Shown: in pieces, positions 19,079-20,614 of the stretch
Layout: every line of letters starts with the position of its first letter
Numbering within the stretch: the stretch's first letter is position 1
Program-made: the position numbers and the translations under genes
Notes under the pieces: model-generated
Told to the model about the DNA's origin: nothing
Seen by the model: only the letters and a program-made list of their open reading frames with translations
The model's database searches: none
Origin: Gnetum montanum
Taxonomy: Eukaryota > Streptophyta > Gnetopsida > Gnetales > Gnetaceae
DNA length: 20,614 nucleotides
Assembly: GCA_015680685.1 (NCBI GenBank)
Contig: MNCI01029685.1
Location: 223,235-243,848 of the forward strand
Direction of reading: 5' to 3'

Positions 19079-19250
19079 GATTATTTTACTTTCCTTTCCA
19101 TCTGATAGTCTTATTTTGTTGTAGATCCTGGAAGAAAGATTATTTTAGTTTCCTTTTCATATGGCTACCCTATTTTGTTGTTGATTCTTTAAGAAAGATT
19201 ATTTTATTTCCTTTTTCTATAGGTGCCTTATTTTGCCATAGATTTATGTG
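19079..19250 (+). repeat. Three tandem 59-bp repeats in LTR H
   Basis: Units start at 19079, 19138 and 19197, each with GATTATTTTA, a TTTCCTTT segment, then TATTTTG and a TAGATC/TTGATT-like end. The third is slightly shortened. Confidence 0.75.
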
Positions 19251-19984
19251 CTTTCTTTCTTGCTTTCTAGTTTTTTATTACTTTTATCACGATTTTAATT
19301 ATTATAACAAGATTCTACCAATTTTTTGTTATTTTGGGCCTATTCTTAATGGAAATTAGTATTTTAATCTTGTCTAGATCATTTTATGTCTTTTGGTGAA
19401 TTTTTGGAATTGTGAGAATTTTGCCCAACTTGCTTTTCAAATAATTTATGATTATTTTGGTTCAGCTTAAGATAAAAACACGATTTTGTAAGAATTTTGG
19501 CTACTACATATTTTTGGCTATTTGGAAAATCAACTCATGATAAAAACATGAATTTGTGAGAATTTTATGGAATTTTTGGTATTATGGAAGTTTCATTATT
19601 TTGGAAAACATTCAGATTTTTGGAATAAAATAATACTAGTTATGTGACCATTTGTGCTCAATTGGTAGTAGGAGCTATGAATCTTTTAGATGCCCTTGTC
19701 TACATGCAGTAGTGGTGTGTTCTTTAGTGGGACCCATTGCATAGGAATAAGGGTTGGATGGATTTTATACAGTGGATTTTGATTTGTAAGTTCATGCGAG
19801 GCTATGGATTTGACCAAGACCATGACATTGAGTAGTTGAGTCTAGTGGAGTTGCGGTGAGGTATGGTCAAGACTTATCCTTCCAATGATATGTGTGCCTC
19901 AACCATTGAGGATGTTAGTAGTAAGATTATTACCAAGACCTAGCTATGAATGACTTGTTTGGGATTACAAGTCTAATTTGATGA

Positions 19985-20310
19985 TAGTAGTGAGGTTCTT
20001 CCAAGAGTTGTTAGTGAGTCCCTTTGGCAGTGAGGATAACCAAGACCTAGCCTTCAGAGATGTCTAGTTAAAATATACTTTCTTTGGATTTTTGCTGGAT
20101 AAATTTGTGATCTTTTGGACATTAAAATAATTTAAAGGATAATCCAATAATAGTAGTGAGGTTATTCTAAGATCTAATGATTCTTGTTGGCAATGAGGAT
20201 AACCAAGACCTAGCCTTCAGAGATGCCTAGATAAAATATAACTTCTTTGGATTTTCAGATTTCTTTTGGATAGTTGGAAAATTTGTGGCATTCTTGGAGC
20301 TTAAAAAATT
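19985..20310 (+). repeat. Tandem duplication of about 165 bp in LTR H
   Basis: The copies start at 19985 and 20151 with TAGTAGTGAGGTT and share GAGGATAACCAAGACCTAGC and the following CTTCAGAGATG. A weaker third copy may precede them at about 19905. Confidence 0.75.
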
Positions 20311-20556
20311 TATAAATATTTTATTGAAAACCTTTACCTAGCTTGTAACCTAAGACTTTTTTCCCAAAACCTTTATGCTCCATGAAGAGGAAAATATAAT
20401 AATTTCCTATTTAAGGGGTTCTAAATCCTCTTGCATTTTGGTGCAAAGAGCTCAGAGTAGCCCCAAATTTGTGGAAAGAGGGACATGGGATAAAAGGTGG
20501 ATCAATTCTACAAAATATAAACCATCTAAACCTAAAAAATGATTTTTGTATATTGT

Positions 20557-20572
20557 TGGTGACCGTTTGGGA
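20557..20572 (+). other. Possible primer-binding site of element H (tRNA-Arg-like)
   Basis: TGGTGACCGTTTGGGA resembles the TGGCGACC...GGGA complement of plant tRNA-Arg species that prime Tat/Ogre-type elements. The preceding LTR end (TATTGT) is not a clean CA, so the assignment is tentative. Confidence 0.4.
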
Positions 20573-20614
20573 CGCGACCGCCAACGAGTGTCCTCAAACA
20601 GGATTTAGGTGCCT

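Larger units (their letters stand above)
18160..20555 (+). repeat. Probable long LTR of element H
   Basis: This AT-rich plus-strand sequence has a TATA box at 18987 and a primer-site-like sequence starting at 20557, so the stretch before it would be a 5' LTR with a long R-U5. I cannot locate the left terminus; some of 18160-18600 may be other DNA. It holds tandem repeats (18633-18680, 19079-19250 and 19985-20310) and no coding pattern. The internal region would lie beyond the window. Confidence 0.45.

Overview
The window is intergenic DNA from a large plant genome, made almost entirely of nested, decayed Ty3/gypsy-type LTR retrotransposons. I see no host gene, structural RNA gene or CRISPR array. 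The plant origin rests on the Athila-like and Tat/Ogre-like gag proteins, the plant tRNA-type primer sites, the many C-to-T-type stop codons and the nesting. The species cannot be named from sequence alone; a gymnosperm or other large-genome seed plant is my guess.

Layout, left to right. (1) Bases 1-533 are a minus-strand LTR of element A, cut by the window edge. Bases 540-2189 are the C-terminal part of A's last ORF. (2) Bases 2190-11221 are element B, a full-length minus-strand element inserted into that ORF. It has a 3' LTR (2190-3062), a polypurine tract (3063-3071), a coiled-coil ORF2 (about 3465-6060), an LTR-like promoter fragment (about 6240-6640), a gag (8004-10530), a tRNA-Asp-type primer-binding site (10621-10638) and an internally deleted 5' LTR (10640-11221). 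The 5-bp sequence GCTTC directly flanks both ends (2185-2189 and 11222-11226), and A's ORF resumes in frame at 11227-11520. (3) Bases 11531-12208 are a plus-strand LTR relative of the A/B family with a 34-bp minisatellite upstream of its TATA box. (4) Bases 12262-12837 are a plus-strand integrase fragment cut off at 12838 by element G. (5) Element G (12838-17734, plus) has a 1.6-kb LTR, a primer site matching plant tRNA-Asn over 24 of 25 bases, and a Tat/Ogre-like gag of about 1,000 codons with in-frame stops but no frameshift. (6) Bases 17735-18159 are a minus-strand LTR fragment of the A/B family. (7) Bases 18160-20555 look like a long plus-strand LTR of another element, ending at a tRNA-Arg-like primer site at the right edge.

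How the parts relate: element B carries gag and a large 3' ORF, but I find no protease, reverse transcriptase, RNase H or integrase. It would therefore have depended on enzymes supplied by another element. Its ORF2 has a paralogue in element A. Both pair a domain resembling the 'putative plant transposon protein' / Athila env-like domain with a long coiled coil. All coding regions are inactivated by in-frame stops. The order of events readable here is A, then B into A, and separately G into an older integrase-bearing element.
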